A DNA stretch of 64,000 bases from Megamerina dolium (Eukaryota > Arthropoda > Insecta > Diptera > Megamerinidae). Under the pieces are notes generated by a model. It did no database searches. It had not been told where the DNA came from and saw nothing but the letters and a program-made list of their open reading frames with translations. The DNA lies in contig OY978526.1 in assembly GCA_963854835.1 (NCBI GenBank), forward strand, positions 12,541,277 to 12,605,276. Direction: 5' to 3'. Position 1 is the first letter of the stretch. Every line of letters begins with the position of its first letter. The translations under genes were made by a program, and so were the position numbers. Below are positions 11,287 through 23,485 of the stretch, one piece after another.

Positions 11287-11298
11287 CGTAGATTACTT
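11287..11298. repeat. TSD, right copy (CGTAGATTACTT)
   Basis: Exact repeat of 10206-10217. Together they show target-primed reverse transcription of the LINE between them. Confidence 0.9.
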
Positions 11299-12330
11299 GT
11301 GATTAATTCTTGTGGAGTTGGTCAGTGAATCACACAGTCTAATGGGAATGATGTTATCTATTTTGGGAAAATACTATAATTTAATACATCACTGACGTTC
11401 TAATTGCTGGGTTTAATTGGGATCATTACCATAGGATTTTTTCCAAAGAAGGCATTGTTCGTTAGAGAATTGTTTCATCACTGAGAGCATTGAAAGTTCG
11501 GTGCGGAATATATTGACATATTTTTTGGTATTAAATTAAAGACTCACCTCACATGATGATGCGATATACAATTAATCTCTATTTCTGGTTTTTGGAATCC
11601 GTGTATGATATTTGATGTAATCTATGAAATGTTTTCAGTTAGAAGGCTTCTTAAACTACATTGAGTGCAGTTTCATCCTTTCGAAATATCAATTGTATTG
11701 ATCCGATATCGACATTGCTTTGTTTGTCATTTTCTTTTTTTATAGAATTTCTTCTCACACCCTCATACTATGGTAGAAATATGTAGCGATTTACACAGTG
11801 CCCCATATAAAATTTCATTATTTTGTAGTTTTTTCTTTTTTTTTTTAAATTTTCCATAACTCCCTCCACTCTTAATTTCATTGCATTTGAAATAAATTGC
11901 TTTTTAGTCCTCCTATTTGTTCATCCCTTTGGTTAAGTTTGTCTTTATGTATTTTAAATTTATTGCTTTGGCAGAGAACTTTTGACCAAAGTTTTCAGGT
12001 CGTTTTGTCGTGGTTTCAAAACGTCAACGTCTAAAAAAGTGTTCAATATATATTTGCTTGTCTTCTTGATAGTATGATGTGTATATGGCTTGTGTATGTA
12101 TGTATGTATAAGTGTGCTTTGAGTATGGTAAATTGGGTTCGTTCGTACTAACATATACATACATATAGATACACATACTTCATGTCGCTGTTTTACAATC
12201 TACTCACATGCAGTTTTACGCAACGACACTGTTGGTTGTATTCAAATTTGCATATTTAAGTCCACACTTGCATTGTTATCGCTATCGGATCATTCTTTGT
12301 GAGAATCAATATGCATACATATTATCTATA

Positions 12331-12408
12331 GGGTGATAATATGCGTTCGTTTGATATTATTTTATTAGTAAATATACATAATTTTTTCTCACAATAATCA
12401 AATCACCC
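12331..12408. mobile_element. 78-bp MITE-like remnant (tentative)
   Basis: The left end reads GGGTGATAATATG and the right end reads inward GGGTGATTTGATTATT. Each is flanked by TA (12329-12330 and 12409-12410). The GGGTGAT word is the same as at the ends of the DD41D elements at 23184-23483 and 42240-43143, so this could be an extreme deletion derivative. The inverted repeat is only 7-8 bp with partial further matches, so chance is possible. Confidence 0.35.
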
Positions 12409-14070
12409 TATGTACGTTTTTTATTCCTTTCTTGATTCTCCATCTTTGTCCTTCTATAGTTAGTAACAGTTAGCACAAGTCGCCTGCTCAAGCATGTCAC
12501 TAGCATTTACCACTTATTGGCGTAAAATTGTCAGTTTTTTTTTCCCCTCCGCTGGTGTCATTAAACGTTAAACGAGCAAATGCAGAGTGGGCAGAGTAGA
12601 TAGTACTTGCAAGAATATAATATATGCAATATGTTAACTTTATGTACATTTAAACAAACAACACAGTAAAGTAGAAAAATCGAAGTCATGATACGACAAT
12701 GTAAGTAATATGTATTGCATGCTAAAGCAACTGAAATGATGGCTGAATGACTCTGCCTGTCTGTCTCAATTGTCTATATTGCCATGATTATGTCTAATAG
12801 ATGTCCAAGTCAATCGTTGTTCAAATGTCAGATAAACGCGTCGTTGTTGTTGTTGTTGTTCTTGTTTGCCATTTTGATGTGATGTGAAATGTTAATCATT
12901 TGTCTTCTTGAATATTTGAAGCATTTGTTGTTGGCTGACCTAACCCCATTCTGTATTGTAGTTATTATGAGGCGGAGGGGTACATTGTGTGAATTCACAG
13001 ATTTTTAGAATTATTGGCATTAAGCAATTGCATATACATAATGTGTGTTTGTGTGTGTGTGGACAGTGGCATAAATGAACTCTAGTTTAATTGAATTTGT
13101 AATGAATCTGTAATGTAATGTACTGAGTGGGAGTGAATAGATGTTGTTGTTGTAGTTGTAGTTGCATGTGAAATGAACAAATGTGAGGGAAATTACTTGG
13201 ACCAAAAAATTTGAAAAATAATTCCAAGATTATATGGGTTACGAATGTTTTTGGGAAACAAAAATTAAAGAGTGCATGAAGGAATACCTCTGAGCACCTG
13301 TGGTGTAAATTGTCGATTTACCTTTCATTTTGATGAACTTTTATCTGAATGTTATGCCATTTATACCTATCAGGCATCTACAATTTTTAATCTCATGCAT
13401 TTTTGTTGCTGTGGTTGAAAAACCTCAAAAAATAATCAAATCTAAAATTCCATTATTAATAATATTCATATGTCCGTATCCCATAACTAAGGCTACATAA
13501 ATTGATTTTTGTAAATGAAACAAAATGTTGTGTTCATTACCACATGTGGGGCTTAAAATATTTCTTCTTCGATGTCTTGCAGTGTTAAATATTATACATT
13601 GTATACACTTCATTTGCACCCACACGGGCACCTGCCATGATATGATTAGTGATTTTCATAAATTCAACTTCTATGCTATATTTAATGACTAAGTAACAGG
13701 ATAATCGGAATGATGTTGATGATGATTATGAAATTATTAGCATTACAATTGTTATTGTTTCATTTAGTAGGTATATTGCTGCTGCTTAGGCTTTCATTTT
13801 AATGCCAGTCATTTTTTTATTGTTTGTATGGTACAATACTAATTAGTATTGTTGTTATTATTCATTGTTGTTGTTGTTGTTGTGGTTATAATAAAAACAA
13901 ATTTTTTTGTTTTGTCTGGTTTATAAGCAATTACGTTATGGTTACCACCTATTGTGTATGCGAGTATATGCATTATATTTCCCTTTAGTTTATTCCATTA
14001 TTCATATTAAACCATTCCAATGTATATTTATTCAAAATTAAATTTAATACAATATTTATTGCACAAAGAA

Positions 14071-14096
14071 CACACACAAACACACACACACACACA
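14071..14096. repeat. (CA)n microsatellite
   Basis: About thirteen CA units with one interruption. Confidence 0.9.
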
Positions 14097-14243
14097 TATA
14101 CAAATTTTCCTTTATTTATTTGTATTTCATTGGCTCATTCATTCGATCACATTGGGGACTTATTCAATGAAGCAATCGATCGTTGATGTTGTTGCTTGTT
14201 TGTCCTTGTTGACCTAAAAGATTTCCAAACATTTCAATAACGA

Positions 14244-14244
<1 letters not shown>

Positions 14245-14283
<39 letters not shown>
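14245..14283. repeat. (TA)n microsatellite
   Basis: Nineteen uninterrupted TA units. Confidence 0.95.
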
Positions 14284-14285
<2 letters not shown>

Positions 14286-16464
14286 TCTATATTTCTTTAT
14301 CTGCATCTATTTGTATTTGTATATATGTAGTACCTATCGTATATATACTTTGTCTTCTTCTTAATTATGATTGCTTCCGTATTTGCTAGTTCATTGTTGT
14401 GTATTGGGCATAAATTGTTAGCATTGTTGTTGTTGTTATTATTGTTGTTGTTATTTATTAAATTGCTTGCTGCCGCTTTTGCCGACATCATCATTTATCA
14501 ACAAATATTGGTATAAAATACTTATTGCTTGTCTGGGTAGTGTATATGTGTGTGCATTCGTTCATACATCGTACCCAGTGGGAAATGAAAGTATGCCATA
14601 ATGCATAATAACTACTTTGAAAAAATTTGCATTACTTTACTTTAGAAATTATTGTCTTGAATGTGATTTTAGTTGAATCTTACTCTGGTTTACCATACTG
14701 CAAACTAGAGTGATGCATTGGGAACAGGAGGAATTGATCAGTGGAATGTTTTTTATATTTATATTTTTTATTTAATAACTTTTAGATCAAAATAAAAAGC
14801 CATTTATTCAATTTATACCTTCCTAAATCGACCCACCTTACTTCCTTCGTTGTTGTTGTTGTAGTGGAAGCTATAAGCAGTGCTTTAATGGCTCAAATAT
14901 TATTTTTGTAATATTAACAATTCCAAATAATTTTAAATATTAATAGAATTTATTCAAATGTGACACGTACCTTACAAAGTAATCGACGTTTGAAAATACG
15001 ATCCATTCGGCCCATTTTATGCATACTGCCCATGTGCATTTTGAATTCTTTAGAATTTCTGCAGAATAATTATTTCGTAATTACGGTTACAGATTTTTCC
15101 TACTGGACATCTTTCACCTCCATCATTCTATTTAATATGTAAGTAGTAAGATTGTTGCTGTTTTTTTTTCTTTTTGAAAATTGTTGCTCGAATATTGTAA
15201 TTATTCGTTTACACTCGTTTGTTGCTGTTGTTGTTGTTGTTGTTATTATTATTATTGCCCAGGATGATGATAATAATTTTTGATTTACTTATCGATTTAA
15301 GTTGTTGTTGTTGTTTTCCTTGCTGTTAATATACTAGGCACTTATACTTATAAATATATGAATTTCAACAAATTGGCATATACGTAAGTACAATATAATT
15401 TTACAATATAATCATGTTAAAGTGTTGCTCATCATAATTTATTATTGATGATATTTTTAATGCTATTTTGGGGATTATGTCATCCTATCGTTACTTCTAT
15501 ATTATTTGTCTACGTCATTATGATGATGGTCTGGTCTTTAAACTAACTAATATTTGTTAGCTTGCCATTACTACATACAATATAACAACATTTCTGTAAG
15601 TGTCACGTAAATTACTGTTGTCACTCAATTTGTTCGGGCTGTCATATCAAATGAAACAATTTTGTATGCCTCTGAATGAGTGAATGAATGTTAGAATTTG
15701 TATGTGTATGAAAGAAAGGGAGAGAGAGAGAGAAAAGTCAAGTTATATATTCATGTAGTTACATGATAATATTCAGTTAAGTGTTTGAAATAGGCTTGCG
15801 AGTTATGCGATGATTTATTTGAAAAGCAATTACTATCATGGTTTGTGTATACTAAATTGTATATATGTACATATTTAGTTGACTAGTAGTAAGTAAGTCA
15901 ATTAAAAGTTATTTATGAAAATTCATTTTCACCAAACGAAACGAATGAAATTTTATTTAGCTATGATGAATGAATAATTTAGCTACAAATGTGTTAAAAT
16001 GCAAAGTTTTCAAATTTTTTTATTTATTTATATATATAAACAATGAAAACAAATGTTTTTTTAATCAATGAATTTTGTTTAGAAAAAAAAAATATTAAAT
16101 ATTTAAAATACAACTTGAAAGTACAATAGGCACATTTAATTTGTATACACAAGCACTGTGTTTATATATTAATTTATAACTATAACTATTAATTTAGAAT
16201 TGCTTAAAACGATGATTTTCATTATAATAAAACTCTTCCAAGTACCACTTATATAAAATAACTTTAATAGTTAACTAACAATAATAACCATCGATTATTG
16301 TAGGTACTACTAATACAGAAATAACAACAGCTTTTATAATATACATATATATATAGTATGTATGAGGTCACAATGGTCACAACAACAACGACCATTTGAA
16401 GCGATAATAATTGAATCGATACATATTCTACCAATGACTCGTTCACTTCGATTATACATACATA

Positions 16465-16829
16465 AAAATAAAAAAATAAATATGTGGCACTTAAAGCCCC
16501 AAAGGGCTCATTGGCCGAGCTTCTCTTCTATTACTGTTGTGCGTCTTAAATTTTGGACAGTATTAGAATGGACCTACTTATTTTAGCCGGTTCCGAACGG
16601 CAGAACACTTGTGACATCACTTTTTCTGAGCTTTGTCACAGAGTTCTTTTTAGAAGCTTTTTCATGGCAAGATGTTACTGTCGGAAGAATTGCCAATTGC
16701 TTGCCGACAGGTGGGTACCATTCGAAAGAAAAATCTTTTCGATATAAAATTTGTTATGCATCAGCCGGGTATTGAACCACGACCTACAGATCAGAAGGCG
16801 AACACACTAACCACTGAGCTACGGCACCC
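16465..16829 (-). mobile_element. tRNA-derived SINE, full length
   Basis: On the minus strand the copy starts with GGGTGCCGTAGCTCAGTGG (A-box-like word) and has a B-box word, GGTTCAATACC, about 35 bp further. The unrelated body follows. The 3' end has the hairpin AGCCC-TTTG-GGGCT (16495-16508), then TTTAAGTGCCACATA and an A/T tail. ATACATACATA stands on both sides (16454-16464 and 16830-16840) and is a likely 11-bp TSD, although the word itself is microsatellite-like. Length is 365 bp. It is non-coding and would be transcribed by RNA polymerase III from the internal boxes. The LINE family in this window is the likely donor of enzymes. Confidence 0.9.
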
Positions 16830-16840
16830 ATACATACATA

Positions 16841-17556
16841 CATATACATATACAAGTTAGTTGCACAAGTATGTAGTAATAGTAGTAGTAAGTGGATATG
16901 TTCATAGGATAAAGTATGTAGGTAGGAAAACGTTTATTGTTTTCCAACCACAATAATAGTGTAAATACAAAACACAAATGCAAATAAAATATTTAAAGCA
17001 ATTCAGAGAAAAAAAGAGATGGAAAGGGATAAAAATTGATTTAAAAAAAAAAACTAACTAACCAAATGATAGAGTAAAACTAAAACATAGAATACATTAA
17101 AAATATACTGATGAAGTTGCCAATATTGCTAGCAGGACAACAAGCATATTTAGTTAACCTGTCTAATATCATGTGTAGAAAAAAAAATCACCTAGAGCTA
17201 TGCAAGGTTGAAGTACAATATAGATTTAAGCAACTTGAATTTGCTTTGATGAGCCTATGTGAGTACTTGTACTAGCATATATTTGAAAGGAAGAATGAAA
17301 TGTATACTTTTTAATACTAACTTATTTCGTCTTTATGGCCGTTAATAGCTTTTGCAGTATCTGGAATATTTCTCCAGTTTCTGTTTCTGTTTTTGAAGGA
17401 AATCTCAAAGACAGACAGATGTGTGATATCTCCAATGTGTGATATTGCCAACGTTCTTCTTTATTGGGGTGCACTGTGGTTCTCTAAATAGAATGTATAT
17501 GTATTTTTCTTTAATGGTAAGATTTTTCGAATTCAAATGAAAAAATTCTGCATAAA
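16841..17556. other. AT-rich non-coding stretch
   Basis: Nothing recognised. Confidence 0.5.
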
Positions 17557-17558
17557 TA

Positions 17559-17960
17559 TTAGGTGTACTTTTCCAATAGATGGCTTTAGTAATCTATATC
17601 TCGCGTTGTTGAAGTGCAATCGGGTTACGCTAGATGACCTTAGAAAGATAAGATTTCGCACTAAATAAACTTTTCAGGTAGTTTTGTGATTGCTTGAATC
17701 AGTATTGTTTGAGCACGCGTCAAAGATGGACACCAGTAAAGAGAAAATACGCCATATTTTACAGTTTTTCTTCGAGAAAGGCGAAAACGCAAGTCAGACA
17801 GCTGAAAATGTGAATATTGTTTATGGTCCTGATACTGTAACAGCCAATGATGGGCAATTTTGGTTTCGTCGATTCCGTACCTAAGAACTAAGAATGTGAT
17901 GAGATCGAAATATGCTGGTGGAAGTCGAAGAAGTTGGTTTCGTAGTGAATGACTGAAGCG
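17559..17960 (+). mobile_element. mariner 5' end with transposase start
   Basis: The copy begins TTAGGTGTAC directly after a TA dinucleotide (17557-17558), like the ends of mariner elements. About 165 bp of leader follow, then ATG at 17726 and a short transposase frame. The leader closely matches that of the 440-bp derivative at 34605-35044 (shared CAATAGATGGCTTTAGTAAT), so both come from one lineage. Similarity fades after about 17960 and no 3' terminal repeat is found. Confidence 0.85.
17726..17955 (+). pseudogene. mariner transposase N-terminus
   Basis: Starting at the ATG, the frame reads MDTSKEKIRHILQFFFEKGE, then ASQTAENVN and FWFRRFRT before a stop at 17882. This is the first helix-turn-helix region of mariner transposases, which binds the terminal repeats. 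Beyond the stop the DNA still shows traces of the DEI-EIVEVDR region in another frame. The linker, catalytic domain and C-terminus are gone. The start is supported by its position just behind the conserved leader. Confidence 0.85.
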
Positions 17961-19816
17961 TAAGGTTGAGAGATCTTTAAAAAATATCACCAACAAGTAA
18001 ATATTTCTTTATAATTGACAATGGCTTATGATTGTGGAATAAGCTTATAGTAATTGATAGTCTAATAAATATGGTTATATATTTTTTACAGGCTACGAAT
18101 TATTATTATTCATTATTCGCTCTCGACCGAACTTAGATGACATATTTTACTTCATTTTATTTTCCAATATACATATTGACAAAGAAAAATCCGTTTCAAG
18201 TCAGTAGTTATAATATGCATTTAACGTAGTAATAGTACTCATCGTCATAGTAGCAGTAGTAGTAGTGGTAATAGTAGTAGTAGCAGTTTGCATTGTAAAA
18301 TTCAATTGCTGCAGAATGAGTATGTAAAAATAAAAAGTTTATAAAATAAACACATACACACACACAAATACTCAAAACAAAATGGCCAGAGAATAGCCGT
18401 TAAAAAAATTATAAAACAAAGCGTAGAATAACTATAAAAATCCGAATAAACAATATAAAAAAAAGAAGAGGACTGTGTAAAAACTCTATAAACAGAAAGA
18501 AAGAGAGAAAAAGGAATAAAGGGAATAAAATAAATGAGCAAAAAAAAAAAAGAAGATCAGAATCACAGAATACAATTTTTATGTCAAGCAGTTAAGTGTA
18601 GTTAGTTAGTTTGTATTGTGGATTTTTTACGGATACGGATCCGAGTAGATATGAGTATTAACATATATGTATGTATATGTATATATATACTTGCAACGAT
18701 TTGCGGCATAAGTTTTGATTATTTTCTGTATCTACATTTTTTTTGTTTTTGTTTTTGCTACGCTACTCATCAGATTTTTTTCCCTATTATTATTTTGCAT
18801 TACAGAATTATTGAAATTTTTGCTATGCTAACTATCACATACATATAAATTCTGAGTACAGTATACTATAGTGAGTTTGAGAATATACATAAATATGTAA
18901 ATATGTATGTATCCGTGCTTGGTTAGTAGTTGTAGTAGTAATGTTTGCTGTTGTAATGTTGTTGTTGTTGTTATTGTTTAAGTATATTACTTAAAATAAA
19001 AACCAAAGGGGCAGAGCAATCAAGAAAAGAAGAAAACCAAAAAGGAAAATGAACGAATAAATGAATGAATATTGTGTATTTATTTTTGATTTCATCTTTG
19101 ATATTTTGAGAAGTTAAATTTTTTGCTTATATGTATATTTATTCTACTACAAAGTCAAATAAAAATACATACTCAACGCGTATACTAACAGGTCATTTCA
19201 ATCGAGTGCATTGAACTTTTATTTTACCATTGGCTTCGATATATACGAATATTATATACATGCGTGTGTGTGTGTGTATGCATTCTATTAGTATTAGTCT
19301 TTCATCATTCGATGATGCTTTTATATCGGCTTTTAAGCGATATTATTATTTTCTATATTTATATTCCTCTGACCTCTTTTAATGTATTTTATAAACTTTT
19401 TGGCATTTGATGATGCTTGCAATTATGTCATAGCGGCTTTTATACTCATACTTATATTTTTTTTATGGATTATTTTTTTTTTCTTTGTGTGTGTTTTATT
19501 TCTACTTTTGCCAGCCAGTTGAATAACATTCAACAAATAATTGAAAACAAAAAAAAAAACGATTTCTTTGTACTATGTTCTATTATTGTTGAATTTCTAT
19601 TTTTTGTTATATAATAACTAATCGATTTTTATGCACAATTTATTTAGAATGAAATAACTATTCATTTTTGTTGCTTTTTTTTGTAAAGATTTTGATCGAT
19701 TTGAATAATTATTTGAGCCGTTTCAAAGGGACTCAAAGGAGAATATGTGTGTGTGTGTGTTTTTTTTTTTGAGGTATTGAATATTGAAATTGAATATTTG
19801 AAAAATAATATCTAAG
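17961..19816. other. AT-rich non-coding stretch
   Basis: Holds (AGT)n-like repeats near 18250-18285, (GT)n near 19263-19277 and A/T runs. No gene is recognised. Confidence 0.5.
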
Positions 19817-20185
19817 CTAAGATACACCACAATATTCGATATATAAATTTTCGAGTATATGCCAGACTGCTTCCATAATACTTATAGGGCCTTTAACACT
19901 CCCGGATAATACTGAGCACAGATTCCGACAATAGTATGATGAACTTTGAATTTCTCCTGTGTAAATGCTCTTAATTTTAATTTTACTCTTTAACCAAAAA
20001 TTGGTTCAATGCCAGTTAGGAATTCTTGTACGTTTAATGCGAATATTAAGATGGTACATGGGAGGAAATGTGGAAACATAAACTGCAGCATCACAATGAT
20101 CTAATATCGCTGCTCTATCAATTTTGGTATTGTTTAATACGTCAATAAGATGATACAAAGCTGTCAAATCACTTGAAGAAGGTGG
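19817..20185 (-). pseudogene. unrecognised coding-like open frame with one stop
   Basis: On the minus strand one frame runs 59 codons from 20185, meets a TGA at 20006-20008, and stays open in the same frame for another 62 codons to a TAG at 19817-19819. Its composition is protein-like, unlike most frames here. The first half includes SSDLTALYHLIDVLNN, AAILDHCDAAVYVSTFPPMY and IRIKRTRIPNW. The second half includes SIYTGEIQSSSYYCRNLC and SIMEAVWHILENL. I recognise no family. It could be a decayed transposon or gene piece. There is no clear start codon, no flanking repeats were seen, and chance cannot be excluded. Confidence 0.3.
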
Positions 20186-20199
20186 CTAGTTGACTGGTT

Positions 20200-23181
20200 C
20201 ATTTCGTTTGAAAATTTCCCTTCTGAACATTTTCCTCAATCATTTGAATATGCAATGTAATGTCAAGTGTTCTACAAAGTGGATAAAATTTGAAATATTT
20301 TGCTCAATTGGGTTTTTCATAATGCTCACTGAACAATGGCGATCATTTGGTTTGGCCATACAGTTCATCATATTCACGAATGATGAGTAATATGTACTAG
20401 CATATATGAGCATCGACCATAAAATGCATGAAGTTATCTTGGAATTATAATGATATAAATACTATGAATATTAATTTTTTGTTCATTCATTTAGTAAATA
20501 TTGTACCATGCAATGGCAAACCTAAACTCTGGATTTGCAAAATCGGTCTAACCTTTATTGGATACATAGAAGAGCTGGACTTTTTTCCCTTTTTCAGTCG
20601 ACCTGATCAATAAGCTTCCTGATCACTGATCCGGCAAAGGTAATATGTTCATTCAGAATATTGCATTCTAATTTTTGACAGATTTTGGCATTGCTGTGAA
20701 ATTAATTAATTAAGAAATTACTTTACCGATGTGTGCCTCAACACAAAATTGTATGAAACATATAAAGAGTAAATAACTTAATTTATATGATTTCAAAATT
20801 CAGAAGCACTCAAACACTGAATTTCCTCAAAATATTGTATTTATAATATACAAATTATGAATAGTCACAACATTTTGTCATACTTAAAATGTTGACGAGT
20901 ATGAGTATGAGTATGAAGAGTATATTTTATTATTAACGATTATTTGTAAAAAAAAAAATACTCGCATGAGAATGTAAAACATATTAAATTATAAAATAGA
21001 AAGATAAATTATGCTAAAAAAATGAAAAAATATGCCTTTACATTAATAACAATTATGCAAAAACTTTGCCTGTATGTATGTCTGTTCACATATTATAGGG
21101 GTGCAAAACCCTTTTCACACATGAATATTACAATACATGTGTGCATATTAAGTACATATTGTAAAAGTGATATGACAAAGTTCAGCGTAAAAATAAAATG
21201 TCAAATATTATGCTTATGCTATGTTGATATATCACACACACACACATACATCAGTGTATTTCAATAAATACGGCTATGTGTATTTACATATAAAATTGCG
21301 TATACGTCATGTTTACCCCATACAAGAGAACATCTCTGTGAATATGTACTCGTTTTGAATGGTGAACCTGTGTACTGCAACAGTATCAATTGTAGTAAAA
21401 AAAAAAAAAAGAAATATTAAATAACATTTATTATGCGCTGGCGTTGCTATGGTAATGCTATGCTGCTGTGTGTCGTCGTTATAGTAATATTGAAAAAGGA
21501 ATATTATAAATATAAAGACATTTTTTTTTTCGAGGTATATATTAAAATTGCTCATAACGCACTTATCATAAAGAGGTATGTTAAAATGAACACATACATA
21601 CACATACGCCAACAGCAGCAACAGCTACAGTATTGCAATCGTTGACAATGACAAAGCTTATGCACAAGTATCATGTGACACAGTTTAACAATGTTGCTGC
21701 TGCTGCTGCTACTACTGTTACTAACTACTACTGTTCATGATGATGACTCTGATGATGAGATTGAGTAAAACAAATGAATATAACGCCGTGTGAAATTCAC
21801 TTTTGTTACAATTTTGTTACCATTGCTATTGTTATTGTTGACATTGCCTCGGGTAACAAGGCTATTTGCTCTTGTTGTTCTTACCTATTATAATGGCAAC
21901 TAGCTTTGTATACATATGAGTATGATGGTACAAGTAATAATGTTATAATGATATAACAAAACAACAGGAGGTTATAAAAGTGTTAAAATTATATACGAGT
22001 CCTTTGTAAGTAGCAACAGTAACAATTGTACGTTATGTGTGAATACTTTCAACAACGTGACAAGCGGCTCTTTTACGTTATTGTATTGTACATACTTACT
22101 TACTTAGTTGCCTTTCACCTGGTTTTTTTTTTTTCATAAGAATATTTATTATAAACATCTTGCAACAGGTTGTTACAATTACTATTTTTTGTTTTATAAA
22201 TATAATCTTACCTATTTATATTAACGGAAGCAGTTGAATTTCAAGATGCCAAGTACATTTTAATGACATGTGCTCAGATTTTAATGTACAAAAATGATAT
22301 GTTTAATGAATTTTATGTCTTGGAACTGGTTAATGCTGGTTAATGACATCGAAGTTGATAGAAAAATGTAAAAATTTCAAATTGTCAGCTCTCATATTAA
22401 GAGACAAATGAAGTAAGAGCCTTCTTAGAGATTCTATGTATTTTTACTTCAACTTTGCTAATAAGCAGTCGAAAAATGGGCAATATCCAGGAAAAAAAGT
22501 TTGTTCTCCTAGCTACTATCTTGAAATTTGAAATCACAATTTTGATATTCGAAAGTTTATCAAAAAATCCCACGGCGGCTTAATAATTTGTACATAAAAG
22601 TTTTAGAAATAGTTAAGTAAAATGATCTCTGCCGGAGTCAGTATCAGTCTGTTTAAGGCTGATATTTTTAAATACGCTGAGACCATGAAGGAAATTTGAG
22701 CTGTCCTGACTGAAACCGCAAATTCAATGCACCATTGCATAATTGAAAATAATCGTTACATGAAATTGACTCAACACCGATGAATGTTTAAAAATAAAAT
22801 AATTTTTATAATTATCTCCTGTTGTTAATATCAATTTTTTTTGCGCAAATCTTACAGGTACGGTAAGCACAAGACGGAAATATGAAGAGTTTCCTTAAAA
22901 AAGGATTGTTCAAAGACGGTTCACTAAAAGGATTTTTCTTCAAGAAAATCAACCATGAAATACTTTCAGACAACATCAGATCCAGCCGGTTATATTACAG
23001 TCTTGTTTTGCAAAATCCCGTGACGGATAAATGAACAGTGATTTTTCAAATATCTTCATTTTTGACAAAAAAAAAAAAAACAAAACAAAAAAAAAATTAC
23101 CAAAATGTCCTCTCATACTCGTTAATCTGGGTGCACCTACATAATATTTGTTGATGGGATATAAGTGTAAATACTCGCATA
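20200..23181. other. AT-rich non-coding stretch
   Basis: No gene is recognised. The segment from about 22440 to 23050 is less AT-rich than its surroundings and may be an old, unidentifiable repeat. (GAT/GCT)n triplet runs lie near 21690-21760. Confidence 0.45.
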
Positions 23182-23183
23182 TA

Positions 23184-23483
23184 CAGGGCGATTTATTTTA
23201 TGGTCAGTTTGGGCGACCTTCTGAGGCAGCTATTCGGAATCTTGTGACTAAATTTTGCACCAAATTTACATTACTGGACATTAAACCACCAACACGCATA
23301 CGTAGAGTGCAGACAGAGGAAAATATCGCAGCTGTATCCGCCAGTGTTGTTGATAACTGTGAATTATCGATTTATTAGCGAGATACCGTTCGTGCTATCG
23401 ACTCAAATAAAGATTTCATATATTTCTCTAAATTTTATGTGTTTTTTTAAATCAAATCCGAAGGCTCTTAAAATATCACCCTG
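23184..23483 (+). mobile_element. 300-bp deletion derivative of a DD41D Tc1/mariner element
   Basis: The left end is CAGGGCGATTTATTTT and the right end reads inward CAGGGTGATATTTTAAGAGC. Both are flanked by TA (23182-23183 and 23484-23485). The right end matches the ends of the larger copy at 42240-43143 (AGGGTGATTTTTTAAGAGCC, then CTTCGGATTTGA). Inside is a piece of the N-terminal transposase: AIRNLVTKFCTKF, then IKPPTRIRRVQTEENIAAVS, which is DNA-binding-domain sequence. The catalytic domain is absent, so the copy could only have moved with transposase supplied from elsewhere. Confidence 0.85.
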
Positions 23484-23485
23484 TA

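Larger units (their letters stand above)
11299..16453. other. long AT-rich stretch with microsatellites
   Basis: No gene is recognised in these 5.2 kb. It contains a (CA)n run, a (TA)n run, several (TTG)n runs (12842-12860, 13865-13884, 14425-14455, 15218-15257) and one tiny inverted-repeat element at 12331-12408, some of which are listed separately. The frame at 13425-13631 on the minus strand looks moderately complex, but I recognise no family. Confidence 0.5.

Noticed and set aside
17661..17996. 111-codon minus-strand frame over the mariner fragment
   Set aside because: It is the antisense shadow of the mariner leader and N-terminal coding region, which are clearly on the plus strand.
22440..23050. 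less AT-rich segment that might be a gene exon
   Set aside because: No frame stays open over a useful length, splice-like words are not in a consistent arrangement, and no family is recognised.
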